The notes under the pieces were generated by a model that was not told the DNA's origin, searched no databases, and saw only the letters and a list, made by a program, of their open reading frames with translations. The position numbers were made by a program, and so were the translations under genes. A stretch of 64,000 nt of DNA from assembly GCF_010537335.1 (NCBI RefSeq), contig NZ_AP019711.1, positions 1,178,001-1,242,000 on the forward strand, read 5' to 3'. How positions within the stretch are numbered: the stretch's first letter is position 1; the number at the start of each line of letters is the position of its first letter. This stretch comes from Amedibacterium intestinale. GTDB taxonomy: Bacteria; Bacillota_I; Bacilli_A; Erysipelotrichales; Erysipelotrichaceae. Positions 18,163 to 26,722 of this stretch are shown here, in pieces.

Positions 18163-18190
18163 ATTATATATGATTCTTTCCTAATATCAA
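18163..18190 (-). promoter_or_regulatory. sigma-A promoter of two-helix hypothetical gene
   Basis: On the minus strand TTGATA (18190-18185), a 16-bp spacer, TATAAT (18168-18163), 25 bp before the GTG start. Confidence 0.65.
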
Positions 18191-18821
18191 CCGTATCACA
18201 TAATTCCACTTATTTATGATACAATTTCATGCAATGAAAAAATGTATATTTTTTATTGATTATATAGACGAAAACCGTATTATAACTTTATGCAAGTGTC
18301 TATTGAATCAAGGAAAAAGCCTGTATTATCAACAGTTTCCCCCATTTTTGCTTGTATCATCTCATATTGCCATATAAGTTGGTTTTGTTAAATTGGGCAT
18401 CATTTTAGCATCACAAATAAGCCAATACACAGAAGCATAGGGCGATGTTAACACACCTACAAAGGAAATTTAGAACAACCTTGTTTTACACTTTTGTGTT
18501 ACGCATTAGAGTTTTAATAATCTTTATAGGAAAGATATTACAAGCACTAAAGCTGATAAGGTAATGTTTTTATATCTTTTCCCAAAAAACGCTCTTTAAC
18601 TGCGTAACATTTCAAAATAAGTTGCTACCTGTTCGGATTATCCATTTCTTTCCACTCCCTTGTGAAAAGTTCTGTAGCAAGCACAGGAAAGGGGTACCCT
18701 TTCCGTAAAAATCACTCGTTTCCGTCTGCGATAGAAAGGGAGATTTTTGATTATTGGGAATATCCCAAACCCTTGCGTAAACTGGGATTTACCTATCTGC
18801 TCAATTCGGCGAAAATGAGAG
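18191..18821. other. gene-free stretch, possible mobile-element debris
   Basis: No convincing gene. The 18600-18830 part is visibly richer in G and C than its surroundings and contains broken reading frames on both strands. A 106-codon plus-strand frame at 18662-18982 was rejected because it lacks a ribosome site and runs into the antisense of the zinc-finger gene. The motif GGGCATCATTTTAGCATCA at 18395-18413 has a degenerate copy at 19219-19237. Confidence 0.4.
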
Positions 18822-19070
18822 TTATAGCACTAATTGAGAAGAAGCAGATTCTTCATTCTCACATTCTTCATAATCAATATTTTTTACATTTCTTTGAGTG
18901 GCATATTGAACAATTCTCTCTTGAATTATTTCATATACAATTATTTTTCCACATTCAGGACATATTTTTGCTGGTACATTAGTGGCATGATATGTTATAC
19001 CGTTATAAACTACATCTGTTTCTGTTGTAGTACTTTTTAACCATTTTTTACATTTTGAACATCTAAACAT
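18822..19070 (-). CDS. YgiT-type zinc finger protein
   Basis: 82 residues with two zinc-binding CxxC pairs (CSKC near residue 4 and CPEC near 37) arranged as in the YgiT/MqsA N-terminal zinc domain. These domains usually occur in antitoxins or small DNA-binding regulators, followed by a helix-turn-helix. Here the protein ends in a short acidic tail (YEECENEES) and no HTH follows. GGAG lies ten bases before the ATG. No toxin gene adjoins it: the flanks on both sides (631 and 399 bp) contain no ORF. It could be a remnant of a toxin-antitoxin module or an independent zinc-ribbon protein. Confidence 0.7.
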   Translation of the reverse strand: MFRCSKCKKWLKSTTTETDVVYNGITYHATNVPAKICPECGKIIVYEIIQERIVQYATQRNVKNIDYEECENEESASSQLVL

Positions 19071-19469
19071 AAACGTTTTTCTCCTTTAACTTCCAATTTG
19101 TTAATTTGTCTACTCAGATTATAACACTCATATATGAATTTCTCTATTCTATTCCTATTTGAACGTAGGGTTTTTCCTTATATTTGTCCGCATCATTTTA
19201 TATCTCCATAGGAAATTCGAGCACCATTTGGGCACCAAAAAGCAAATAACATTGTTATTTCAAGTTACTAGATCTCTGAAAGGGTCAGTATTTTCAATGG
19301 TTTTCAGGATGTAGTGCTTTTTAACAGTTCAAAAATAAATACTATTTTTTATAAAAGAGAGAAAGAAATCTAAATATATAACGATCGTGCAAACATTGTT
19401 CCATCACTTAATAGCTATGAAAGATAAAAACATGTTATAATCTAATAAATGATATAAAAGGAGTAAGCT
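19071..19469. other. gene-free stretch upstream of small-protein/GNAT operon
   Basis: I see no gene here. It holds the second copy of the GCACCATTTNGGCACCA-like motif (19219-19237) and AT-rich sequence that presumably includes the promoter for the operon starting at 19470. No clear -35/-10 pair is claimed. Confidence 0.4.
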
Positions 19470-19673
19470 ATGGATTTTTCAAAAGAAGAACTGATAGAAG
19501 CAAAACGACAGATACATTCAATTTTACACAAATTGAATGCATCCATTATTACATTAGAAAATAAAGAAAATGCACATCGGTATAAATCACAGATAACCCT
19601 GGCAAAACGAAGAGTACAGGCAATGGAAATTGCGGAAGTACTCATTACAAAAGAAATGGAGGAGAATTTATGA
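19470..19673 (+). CDS. 67-residue helical hypothetical protein
   Basis: Small, highly charged, mostly helical protein (KEELIEAKRQIHSILHKL, then KSQITLAKRRVQAMEIA), with GGAG seven bases before the ATG. It overlaps the acetyltransferase start by 4 bp (ATGA), so the two are translationally coupled. The sequence looks like the short helical proteins sometimes annotated as hypothetical 'YjdF/DUF'-type, but I recognise no family. Possibly a partner of the acetyltransferase. Confidence 0.7.
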   Translation: MDFSKEELIEAKRQIHSILHKLNASIITLENKENAHRYKSQITLAKRRVQAMEIAEVLITKEMEENL

Positions 19674-20173
19674 ACATCGTATTAAAACCATGGACAAGAA
19701 AGGACAAAGACATTTTAAAAGATTTATGCAATCACATTGACAGAAGTCATCTTTCTGATCGAATTCCTTCCCCTTATACAGAACAAGATGCGATATGGTG
19801 GCTGACTATGGTGGAAGAACACGAAGGAAAAGATGGAATTTTCCGCGCAATTGAGGTGGATGGAAAGATTGTCGGAAACATATCTGTAGAACAAGATAGC
19901 GATGTATATAAAAAAGATGCAGCAATTGGCTATTTCTTATCTAGCGATTTATGGGGAAAAGGTATCATGAGCGAGGCTGTCAATGAAATCTGTAAAATTG
20001 CTTTTCAAAAACTGGACATTCTGCGTATCAGCGGGCTTGTGTATTCTAAAAACATCGCCTCTCAAAAAGTATTAGAAAAAAATAATTTTGTACTTGAAGG
20101 CGTAAAGAAATGTGCTGTATTTAAAAACGGACAGATTGATGACTTATGCATATATGGGAAATTAAAAAACTAA
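19670..20173 (+). CDS. GNAT family N-acetyltransferase (RimJ/RimL type)
   Basis: 167 residues with the full GNAT fold of the RimJ/RimL or SpeG-like group: N-terminal VLKPWTRKDKDIL, central IVGNISVEQD strand, acetyl-CoA-binding loop region IGYFLSSDLWGKGIMSEAV (Gly-rich after strand 4) and the typical RISGLVYSKNIASQKVLEKNNF tail in which Asn and Ser contact the cofactor. It transfers acetyl from acetyl-CoA to an amine; the substrate (protein N-terminus, amino acid or antibiotic) cannot be told. Coupled to the 67-residue protein upstream and 18 bp before the TIGR04076 gene, making a three-gene operon. Confidence 0.88.
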   Translation: MNIVLKPWTRKDKDILKDLCNHIDRSHLSDRIPSPYTEQDAIWWLTMVEEHEGKDGIFRAIEVDGKIVGNISVEQDSDVYKKDAAIGYFLSSDLWGKGIMSEAVNEICKIAFQKLDILRISGLVYSKNIASQKVLEKNNFVLEGVKKCAVFKNGQIDDLCIYGKLKN

Positions 20174-20191
20174 TGTATCTTGGAGAATAAT

Positions 20192-20506
20192 ATGAAAAAA
20201 TGCAAAATTACCGTTATGAGAATGGTTTGTCACAAAGACTTGATGGAAAAATATGAAAATCCAATAGAACATGCCTGTGAAATGAAAGTAGGCCAGATTT
20301 TTATTACGAATGGATGGGAAAAACCAGAAGGAATGTGCGAAAGTGCATGGAATAGCCTATCTCCTTTTGTCATGACATTATCGCATGGGGGAGAAAACCT
20401 TTATAACGGATGGATGAAAAATCCAAAATCTGCCATGATTTCCTGTAACGATGGTTTTCGACCTGTCAGTTTTTTGATTGAAGCTTTAGATGAAGAAGCG
20501 CAATAG
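20192..20506 (+). CDS. TIGR04076 family protein
   Basis: 104 residues matching the small TIGR04076 family, recognised from the layout KCKITVMR start, GQIFITNGWEKPEGMCESAWNS centre and the C-terminal YNGWMKNPKSAMISCNDGFRPVSF. Conserved cysteines in CESAW and ISCNDGFRPV suggest metal or redox function, but the family role is not established. The ATG at 20192 is chosen over an upstream TTG because GGAG sits seven bases before it. Last gene of the operon begun at 19470; closed by the bidirectional terminator at 20528-20558. Confidence 0.82.
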   Translation: MKKCKITVMRMVCHKDLMEKYENPIEHACEMKVGQIFITNGWEKPEGMCESAWNSLSPFVMTLSHGGENLYNGWMKNPKSAMISCNDGFRPVSFLIEALDEEAQ

Positions 20507-20527
20507 CTTATTGCGAATTTGATAGAT

Positions 20528-20558
20528 AAAAAAGGTTCTAGCGACGAGAACCTTTTTT
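20528..20558. terminator. bidirectional terminator
   Basis: AAAAAAGGTTCT-AGCGACG-AGAACCTTTTTT, a perfect 12-bp stem with A-run and T-run on the two sides. It serves the plus-strand TIGR04076 gene and the convergent DEAD-box gene, whose stop codon lies inside the left arm. Confidence 0.92.
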
Positions 20559-22256
20559 ATCTTTTTTTCTATTTTTACGAATACTTTCATCTGCTTTTCT
20601 GCGAGAGTGATTTCTTGTATTCTTTTTATCTTCATTCGATTTCTTATCTTCTTTGCGACGATTTCTTTTTCGTTTTGGAGCACTGTCAATTTCTACCATA
20701 ACTTCCTGTTTACGAATACGACTTCTTTGCATGCTTGTTAAAACAAGATCTACTTTTTCAGCCGCGATATCTACCAAAGAGAATTCTTTTCGTACATCAA
20801 TATGTCCAATTGCTTTCGAACTAATACCACTTTCTTCACTAATTGCCGCAACAATATTTCCCGGTTTAATTCCATGTGCTCTTCCCACATTGAATTTTAA
20901 AGTAATGGCATCAAATTCAGAAGCATAATTTTTTACTTTTTCTTCTTCCTCAATATCGATTACTTCATTTTTGTATGTCATGGAAATAAGTGCAGAAATA
21001 ATATTTTCTAACGCAATACCATCTGCCATCAATTCATTTGCAATTTCCATACTTTCTTCTGTTACACCTTCATCACATGCTTCTTTTACTTTCGCAAGGA
21101 AGGCATTGCGATTTGCCTCCATCATCTGTGCAGAAGTAGGTAAAGCATGACGAACGATATTCGTTTTTGTATAGTGAATAATATCACGCAATGCTTTTCG
21201 CTGTTTATTTCCACTAATTAGTGTAATCGCAACCCCTTTTCTTCCCGCACGTCCAGTACGCCCAACACGATGAATATAATATTCATTATCCTGAGGAATA
21301 TCATAGTTGATAACCAAATCAATATCATCCACATCAATACCACGTGCTGCTACATCTGTCGCAATCAAAATTGGGAAGTTCCCGCTTCTAAACTGTTCCA
21401 TTACACGACTTCTAAATTCCTGTTTCATATCTCCATGCAAAGAAATAGATTTAATTCCATGATTATTTAACTCATCATTTAATTCATCTACCATTTTCTT
21501 TGTATTACAGAAAATCATACAAAGCTCAGGATCATAATGATTTAAAAGTACACGCAGAGCATTTGTTTTCTTGCCACGCGGTGCTTCATAATACACCTGT
21601 TCTACCGTATCAATGGTTCTTTGTGCACTCTTAATTTCTACACGTATAGGATCTTTTTGAAACTGTTCTGTTATTTTTAAGATATCCTGTGGCCATGTAG
21701 CAGAAAATAAAATCGTTTGATGTTCTTTGTCTTCTGGCATCATGGAAAGAATTTCTTCAATGTCTTCTTTAAATCCCATGTTTAACATTTCATCTGCTTC
21801 ATCTAGGATAACCATATTTGTATCTACCAGTTTTAATGTACGGCGATTTAAATGATCCATGATTCTTCCTGGAGTACCTACAACGATACCACAACCTCTT
21901 TTCAGCAACTGAATCTGACGTTCAATTGGCTGTCCTCCATAAATAGGAACGATTTTAATTCCTTCTTTATATTTGGAAAACTTTCTTAATTCTGTAGCGA
22001 CCTGTGTTACCAGCTCTCTTGTTGGACAAATAATCAAAGCATTTGGATACTTGCATCCCGGATTTACCATTTCAATGGCTGGGATACCAAATGCGGCTGT
22101 TTTACCTGTTCCTGTATTTGAACGACCTAGCACATCTTTTCCTTCCAAGATACATGGAATGGCACGTGCCTGTATGTCGGTAGCATTTTCATATCCCATC
22201 TCTTCAACAGCTCTTTTTACTTCGCTGCTAATGTTCAATTCATTAAATGTTGTCAT
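20538..22256 (-). CDS. DEAD-box ATP-dependent RNA helicase with DbpA RNA-binding domain
   Basis: Unwinds RNA duplexes, probably in ribosome assembly, mRNA decay or cold adaptation. The 572-residue protein has all helicase motifs: Q motif near residue 20, Walker A GRSNTGTGKT, PTRELV, GTPGR, DEAD, SAT, then ARGIDV and HRVGRTGRAGRKG in the second RecA domain. Residues about 440-525 form a DbpA-type RNA-recognition domain (GRAHGIKPGNIVAAI), and the last 50 are a Lys/Arg-rich tail. The layout matches CshA/DeaD-type enzymes of Firmicutes. The start at 22256 (MTTFNEL) follows ATGAGGTAAC; the frame open to 22337 is not used. Monocistronic. Confidence 0.93.
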   Translation of the reverse strand: MTTFNELNISSEVKRAVEEMGYENATDIQARAIPCILEGKDVLGRSNTGTGKTAAFGIPAIEMVNPGCKYPNALIICPTRELVTQVATELRKFSKYKEGIKIVPIYGGQPIERQIQLLKRGCGIVVGTPGRIMDHLNRRTLKLVDTNMVILDEADEMLNMGFKEDIEEILSMMPEDKEHQTILFSATWPQDILKITEQFQKDPIRVEIKSAQRTIDTVEQVYYEAPRGKKTNALRVLLNHYDPELCMIFCNTKKMVDELNDELNNHGIKSISLHGDMKQEFRSRVMEQFRSGNFPILIATDVAARGIDVDDIDLVINYDIPQDNEYYIHRVGRTGRAGRKGVAITLISGNKQRKALRDIIHYTKTNIVRHALPTSAQMMEANRNAFLAKVKEACDEGVTEESMEIANELMADGIALENIISALISMTYKNEVIDIEEEEKVKNYASEFDAITLKFNVGRAHGIKPGNIVAAISEESGISSKAIGHIDVRKEFSLVDIAAEKVDLVLTSMQRSRIRKQEVMVEIDSAPKRKRNRRKEDKKSNEDKKNTRNHSRRKADESIRKNRKKDKKGSRR

Positions 22257-22483
22257 TGTTACCTCATTTCTGTTATCAGAAGATAACTTTGATAGTGTAA
22301 CACACCTGCTTTGGTGCGTCAAATAATTTTCAAACAATCTTGCAAAGACCGTAAGCTTATATATTCTTATTATTAATTTTGATTACGATTTTATCCTTTA
22401 TATGGAATAAAAAATAAGATTAAATTCCTATGCATCAAACATAAGAAACATTTGTACCTATGCATACTATACTATCCAAAACT

Positions 22484-22503
22484 TAAAAAAGGATGAAATC
22501 CTT
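22484..22503 (-). terminator. terminator of HAD phosphatase gene
   Basis: On the minus strand AAGGAT-TTC-ATCCTT followed by TTTT, 27 bp after the stop at 22530. The stem is short. Confidence 0.55.
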
Positions 22504-22529
22504 GAAATTTAACATGTGATTTCTCCTTT

Positions 22530-23336
22530 TTATAATATATGTGTATTTAAATAAACGGCAACCCCATCTTCTTCATTTGTTAACGTATACGCATTTGCGA
22601 CCTCTTTCGCATCTTGTGTACCATTGCTCATCCAGACACCAACACCAGCATCTTTAAGCATTTCTACATCATTGCTTGTATCTCCAAAAGCCAAAACTTC
22701 TTTCATGGAAAATCCTTTTCTTTCACACAACTGTTTTAATCCATAACTTTTATTCACTCTGGGATCTACAAATTCAAAAAGATTAGGAGCACTTTTAAAA
22801 CATGTGCAACTATCACTCTGATATTCTTGTCCGTGTTTTTCTACGATTGACATATCTTCTGGATCACATTCAACAATAAGCTTAGTAAATGGACGGCTGC
22901 ATAAAGCAAACATATCTGTTTGAACTTCTATTTCACCAAATACTTCAGCTGCTTTTTTCGTTTCATCGTCACTATAATTTACATAGCGAATGTTTTTATC
23001 AAACAAGTAAAATCGAACATTCATATTTTCATAGTGCTTCATTATATTTTTAATCACGTCCGCAGGCAACTGATAAAAACTTTCTTTATCCTTCGTATGA
23101 CAATCAAAAATCTCTGCACCATTCATCGCAAGAACATAGTCACAATGTTCTTCAATTCCCCATTCTTTCATAAGTTCTAAGACAGGTTCTAAAGGTCTGC
23201 CACTTGCTATTGCAAACTGCATCCCTTTTTGTCTGCAAGATGCAATTGCCTGTTTATTCGCAGCACTAACTTTTTTATCTTCATTTAAAAAAGTTCCATC
23301 TAAATCCGTTACAATCAACTTTATTTCTTGTTTCAT
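22530..23336 (-). CDS. Cof-type HAD-IIB family phosphatase
   Basis: 268 residues with the haloacid dehalogenase motifs: DLDGTFLN at 12-19 (nucleophile and acid Asp), SGRP at 45-48 (motif II), Lys in the ...KSYGLKQLCE motif (III) and GDTSNDVEML (motif IV). The large cap between residues 85 and 190 is of the Cof/YidA type. It removes phosphate from small metabolites such as sugar phosphates, nucleotides or flavin precursors; the substrate is not predictable. AATGAGGAGGTTGCATA precedes the ATG. It lies 69 bp downstream of the molybdenum-cofactor gene but without clear functional tie. Confidence 0.92.
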   Translation of the reverse strand: MKQEIKLIVTDLDGTFLNEDKKVSAANKQAIASCRQKGMQFAIASGRPLEPVLELMKEWGIEEHCDYVLAMNGAEIFDCHTKDKESFYQLPADVIKNIMKHYENMNVRFYLFDKNIRYVNYSDDETKKAAEVFGEIEVQTDMFALCSRPFTKLIVECDPEDMSIVEKHGQEYQSDSCTCFKSAPNLFEFVDPRVNKSYGLKQLCERKGFSMKEVLAFGDTSNDVEMLKDAGVGVWMSNGTQDAKEVANAYTLTNEEDGVAVYLNTHIL

Positions 23337-23405
23337 TATGCAACCTCCTCATTGACATCTATATATACTATTATACATAAATGTATCAGAAAAGAATTAA
23401 AAAAT

Positions 23406-23993
23406 CTAACATTTATCTTTATTTAAACCTTCCATCATAAATTGCTGCAGTTCTTTTTTGGTATCAAAATCGAACACCTCATCTTTTTCACATGGCACAC
23501 AAATTACATTCTCTTTATGTACATAAGCAATTTTTTTTGCACCTTTATCTCCCTGCAGCTGTAATAATTCCTCATAGTACCTTTTTGGAAACAACATCGG
23601 ATTTTGAAAGTTATCATGATTTCCAACACAAACAATATGTTTTTCATCTGCTTTTTCTAATATGTTTTGTAACGTAGTTTCCTTTAATAATGGCTGATCT
23701 GCTACCATAAATAGAATTCCATCATCTTCTTTACAAGAATTCACAGCTAAAACAATGGAATGAGAAATACCTTTTTCTGGATGCTTATTATGAATGATCT
23801 CATATCCATAAGATAAAGCTAGCTTTTCAACCTGTTCATGCTGTGCAACGACATATCTTTTTGATACAGGTAATTGTTTTCCCTTTTGCAGTGCTATTTC
23901 CAGCATACATGTAGTATTGATTTTATAAAGCAGTTTATGTTCAGGAAAGCGGCTGGAATTTCCAGCCGCTAAAATTACCAAACTATTCTTCAT
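23406..23993 (-). CDS. MobA/MocA-type nucleotidyltransferase (molybdenum cofactor)
   Basis: 195 residues with the signature LAAGNSSRFPEHKLLYKI, as in MobA/MocA/IspD nucleotidyltransferases, and a downstream MVADQPLL motif for metal and product binding. Enzymes of this group add CMP or GMP to molybdopterin. Its start overlaps the end of the molybdenum subunit gene by 11 bp, so it is the last gene of the hydroxylase operon and probably makes the dinucleotide form of the cofactor (MCD by analogy with MocA partners of xanthine dehydrogenases). Slightly shorter than the usual 200 residues. Some of these genes in clostridia belong to selenium-dependent hydroxylase clusters, which cannot be excluded. 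Confidence 0.85.
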   Translation of the reverse strand: MKNSLVILAAGNSSRFPEHKLLYKINTTCMLEIALQKGKQLPVSKRYVVAQHEQVEKLALSYGYEIIHNKHPEKGISHSIVLAVNSCKEDDGILFMVADQPLLKETTLQNILEKADEKHIVCVGNHDNFQNPMLFPKRYYEELLQLQGDKGAKKIAYVHKENVICVPCEKDEVFDFDTKKELQQFMMEGLNKDKC

Positions 23994-26259
23994 CTTTTTT
24001 CATCAATACTTTTTCTGCTGTAATTGGAAGTGTTCTTACATAGACTCCACTTGCATGTGCAACAGCAGAAGCCAGTGCAGGAGATGGTGTATTAATAACA
24101 ACTTCTCCAATGGATTTTGCCCCAAATGGCCCACTGTTTTCATAACTGCTTTCAAAATCTACACGGATTTTCCCTACATCCATTCTTGTTGGAATTTTAT
24201 ATTGAAGGAAAGAATTGTTACGCATTTTCCCTTTAGAAGAATATGTAACATCTTCATAAAGTGCCATACCAATCCCCTGCGCAATACCACCTTCTGTTTG
24301 TACACGTGCTAAATTGGTATTGATAACAGTTCCACAATCTACTACCGCAACATAATCTACAATAGAAATTTCTCCTGTTAATTTATCTACATCAACTTCC
24401 GCAATACCTGCCATAAATGGTGGTGGAGATGTTGGAGATACATGAGAAGCCTCCCCAATCAAAGCCTTTCCTTTTCCCCCTTCAAAACATTTGTTCGCAA
24501 AATCTTTCAAAGAAATTTCTTTACCTTCTTCAACAGCCATGATACGCTGTCCATCAAAAGTAATATATTCTTCTTTCGTATCCAATAATACAGAAGCTTC
24601 TTTTATCAATTTTTGTTTTAGTTCATCACAGGCTTTTACAACTGCCATACCGGTTACATAAGTAGAAGCAGATGCATAAGATCCTGTATCATAAGGAGAA
24701 GAGTCTGTGTCAACAGGCTGTGTAATGATCTGATCTACGTCACATTCCAGACATTCTGCAGCCATCTGTGCCAAAATCGTATCGCATCCCGTTCCCATAT
24801 CGGTTGCCCCAATTGCAAGGGTATAGAAGCCATCATCCATGAGTTTAATAATAACAGATGCAATATCTACATTCGCAATCCCACTTCCCTGCATAGAAAG
24901 TGCAACCCCTAAAGAACGTACCTTATCTCCCATATCTTTACGCAATGGTTTATTTTTCCAGTCAATCATTTCCATCGCTCTTTTTAAACAGCGATCAAGT
25001 GCACAGCTTTGTAAATATTCATTATAATACTGCGACATGACTTCTTTTTCCTGTACCATGTTTTTCAAACGCAATTCACAAGGATCCATATGAAGTTCAT
25101 CCGCAAGCTCATTTACAATGCTTTCCACCGCAAATTGTCCCTGTGTTGCCCCATACCCGCGATAAGCACCTGCCTGCATCGTATTGGTATAAACAACATC
25201 ATAGGTAAATCGACTTGCTTTTACATGATTATATATAGGCAAAGATTTATGACCGGATAAACCTACTGTAGTAGATCCATGTTCTCCATAGGCTCCGGTA
25301 TTAGACAACGTATGCAAATCGATTGCCAGAATTTCCCCATCTTTTTTCGCACCAATTTTTACATGCATTTTCATTTCATGGCGAGAATTGCTTGCCATAA
25401 ACGTTTCTTCTCGTGTATAAACGATTTTACTTGGTTTTTTTAATTTCCATGTTACAAATGCCGCAAAGATTTCACAGCATCCTGTCTGTTTTGCCCCAAA
25501 GCCTCCACCAATTCTTGGTTTTGCTACTCGGATAGAAGACTTTGGAATTTCCAAAGCATTAGACACCATACGGCGTACGTGGAAAGGAACCTGAGTGGAA
25601 CTGACAACATTTAAACGATCATAAGTATCAATATAGGCATAAGAGCGGAAAGTTTCCATCATTGCCTGTGCATTTGCTTTTGTATGATAATCTCTTTCCA
25701 GGATAACATCACATTCTTTAAACACTTCATCTACATCGCCAACAACACTTTCACCTTTGGAACAAATATTACGCATACGTTCATTTCCAATATCACAAAG
25801 CGTTTTATAATCATCTTCTTCATGCACAATAACTGGATGATCAATTGCTTTTGTAAAGTCTAGCAGTGCAGGTAAAACTTCATATGTTACCTTAATCAGT
25901 TTCATTGCTTTTTCTGCACATACTTCATCTACACCAACAATGATGGCAACCTCATCTCCTACATAACGTACAATTTCATCTAAAATCTTACGATCATAAG
26001 GAGAAGGTTCTGGATACGTTTGTCCAGCTAATGTAAAACGACTTCCAGGTACATCCTTATATGTATAAATTTCAACAATTCCAGGAATACGTTTTGCGGC
26101 TGTTGTATCAATATCTAAAATACGTGCATGTGCATGAGGAGAGCGTAAAAGCTTTATGACTAAACAGTCTTTTAATGCTAAATCATCACAATATACCGGT
26201 TTTCCACTTAACAATGCATAAGCATCTTTTTTTACAACTGGCTGATTTACATATTTCAT
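23983..26259 (-). CDS. xanthine dehydrogenase-type molybdopterin-binding subunit
   Basis: 758-residue catalytic subunit of a molybdenum hydroxylase (xanthine dehydrogenase / purine hydroxylase group). N-terminal ald_Xan_dh_C domain (residues about 10-125) with the GDEVAIIV strand, then the Mo-cofactor domain with GGGFGAKQTG, the AYRGYGATQG loop and the C-terminal GAKSIGEVVINTPSPALASA motif carrying the catalytic Glu region. Start at 26259 (MKYVNQPV) follows ATAAGGAGGCAAAATAAG. The substrate is probably a purine, given the permease next door, but nicotinate or other N-heterocycles are possible. It needs the Fe-S and FAD subunits upstream and the cytidylyltransferase downstream. Confidence 0.93.
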   Translation of the reverse strand: MKYVNQPVVKKDAYALLSGKPVYCDDLALKDCLVIKLLRSPHAHARILDIDTTAAKRIPGIVEIYTYKDVPGSRFTLAGQTYPEPSPYDRKILDEIVRYVGDEVAIIVGVDEVCAEKAMKLIKVTYEVLPALLDFTKAIDHPVIVHEEDDYKTLCDIGNERMRNICSKGESVVGDVDEVFKECDVILERDYHTKANAQAMMETFRSYAYIDTYDRLNVVSSTQVPFHVRRMVSNALEIPKSSIRVAKPRIGGGFGAKQTGCCEIFAAFVTWKLKKPSKIVYTREETFMASNSRHEMKMHVKIGAKKDGEILAIDLHTLSNTGAYGEHGSTTVGLSGHKSLPIYNHVKASRFTYDVVYTNTMQAGAYRGYGATQGQFAVESIVNELADELHMDPCELRLKNMVQEKEVMSQYYNEYLQSCALDRCLKRAMEMIDWKNKPLRKDMGDKVRSLGVALSMQGSGIANVDIASVIIKLMDDGFYTLAIGATDMGTGCDTILAQMAAECLECDVDQIITQPVDTDSSPYDTGSYASASTYVTGMAVVKACDELKQKLIKEASVLLDTKEEYITFDGQRIMAVEEGKEISLKDFANKCFEGGKGKALIGEASHVSPTSPPPFMAGIAEVDVDKLTGEISIVDYVAVVDCGTVINTNLARVQTEGGIAQGIGMALYEDVTYSSKGKMRNNSFLQYKIPTRMDVGKIRVDFESSYENSGPFGAKSIGEVVINTPSPALASAVAHASGVYVRTLPITAEKVLMKKDEE

Positions 26260-26260
26260 C

Positions 26261-26722
26261 TTATTTTGCCTCCTTATCACGGTTCAAAAACCCTTTTAAG
26301 GCACGAAGCTGTCCCATATAACCTGTACAGCGGCAAAGATTTCCTGCTAGATAACGATTGATTTCTTCTTCACTTGGATTTGTTAATTCTTTATCCATTG
26401 CTAAAACATTCATGATAAACCCTGGGGAACAAAAACCACACTGTTCCGCTCCCTGATTTGCCATATAATCCGCAAAGATTTTTGCCTCTTCCTGTACACC
26501 TTCCAATGTTGTAATGCTATGTCCACTTGCTCTAGCTGCCAGCATACTGCAGGATAAGATAGGTTTTCCATCCATCCATACGGTACATAAACCACAATTG
26601 CTTGTTTCACATCCACGCTTTACACTGTAACATCCATGATTTCTTAAAAAATCAAGCAGCAGCAAATCTGCTTTAATTTCCTCTTTGACAAGTGTTCCAT
26701 TTACCTTAATATTAACCAGCAT
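26261..26722 (-). CDS. molybdenum hydroxylase [2Fe-2S] subunit
   Basis: 153-residue small electron-transfer subunit of the hydroxylase. Two cluster domains are visible: the plant-ferredoxin-type site CETSNCGLCTVW with a later Cys (ILSC), about residues 38-60, and the helical site QCGFCSPGFIMN with NLCRCTGY, about residues 96-140. It passes electrons from the Mo site to FAD. It ends 2 bp before the Mo subunit start and overlaps the FAD subunit gene by 11 bp, so the three are made together. Length is typical (150-165). Confidence 0.95.
   Translation of the reverse strand: MLVNIKVNGTLVKEEIKADLLLLDFLRNHGCYSVKRGCETSNCGLCTVWMDGKPILSCSMLAARASGHSITTLEGVQEEAKIFADYMANQGAEQCGFCSPGFIMNVLAMDKELTNPSEEEINRYLAGNLCRCTGYMGQLRALKGFLNRDKEAK

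Noticed and set aside
18662-18982. 106-codon plus-strand frame next to the zinc-finger gene
   Set aside because: No ribosome site, second half is antisense to the zinc-finger gene; more likely debris.
23984-24000. Possible frameshift at the junction of the Mo subunit and nucleotidyltransferase genes (homopolymer)
   Set aside because: The two frames overlap by 11 bp and both products end and start at normal positions; no disruption is needed to explain it.
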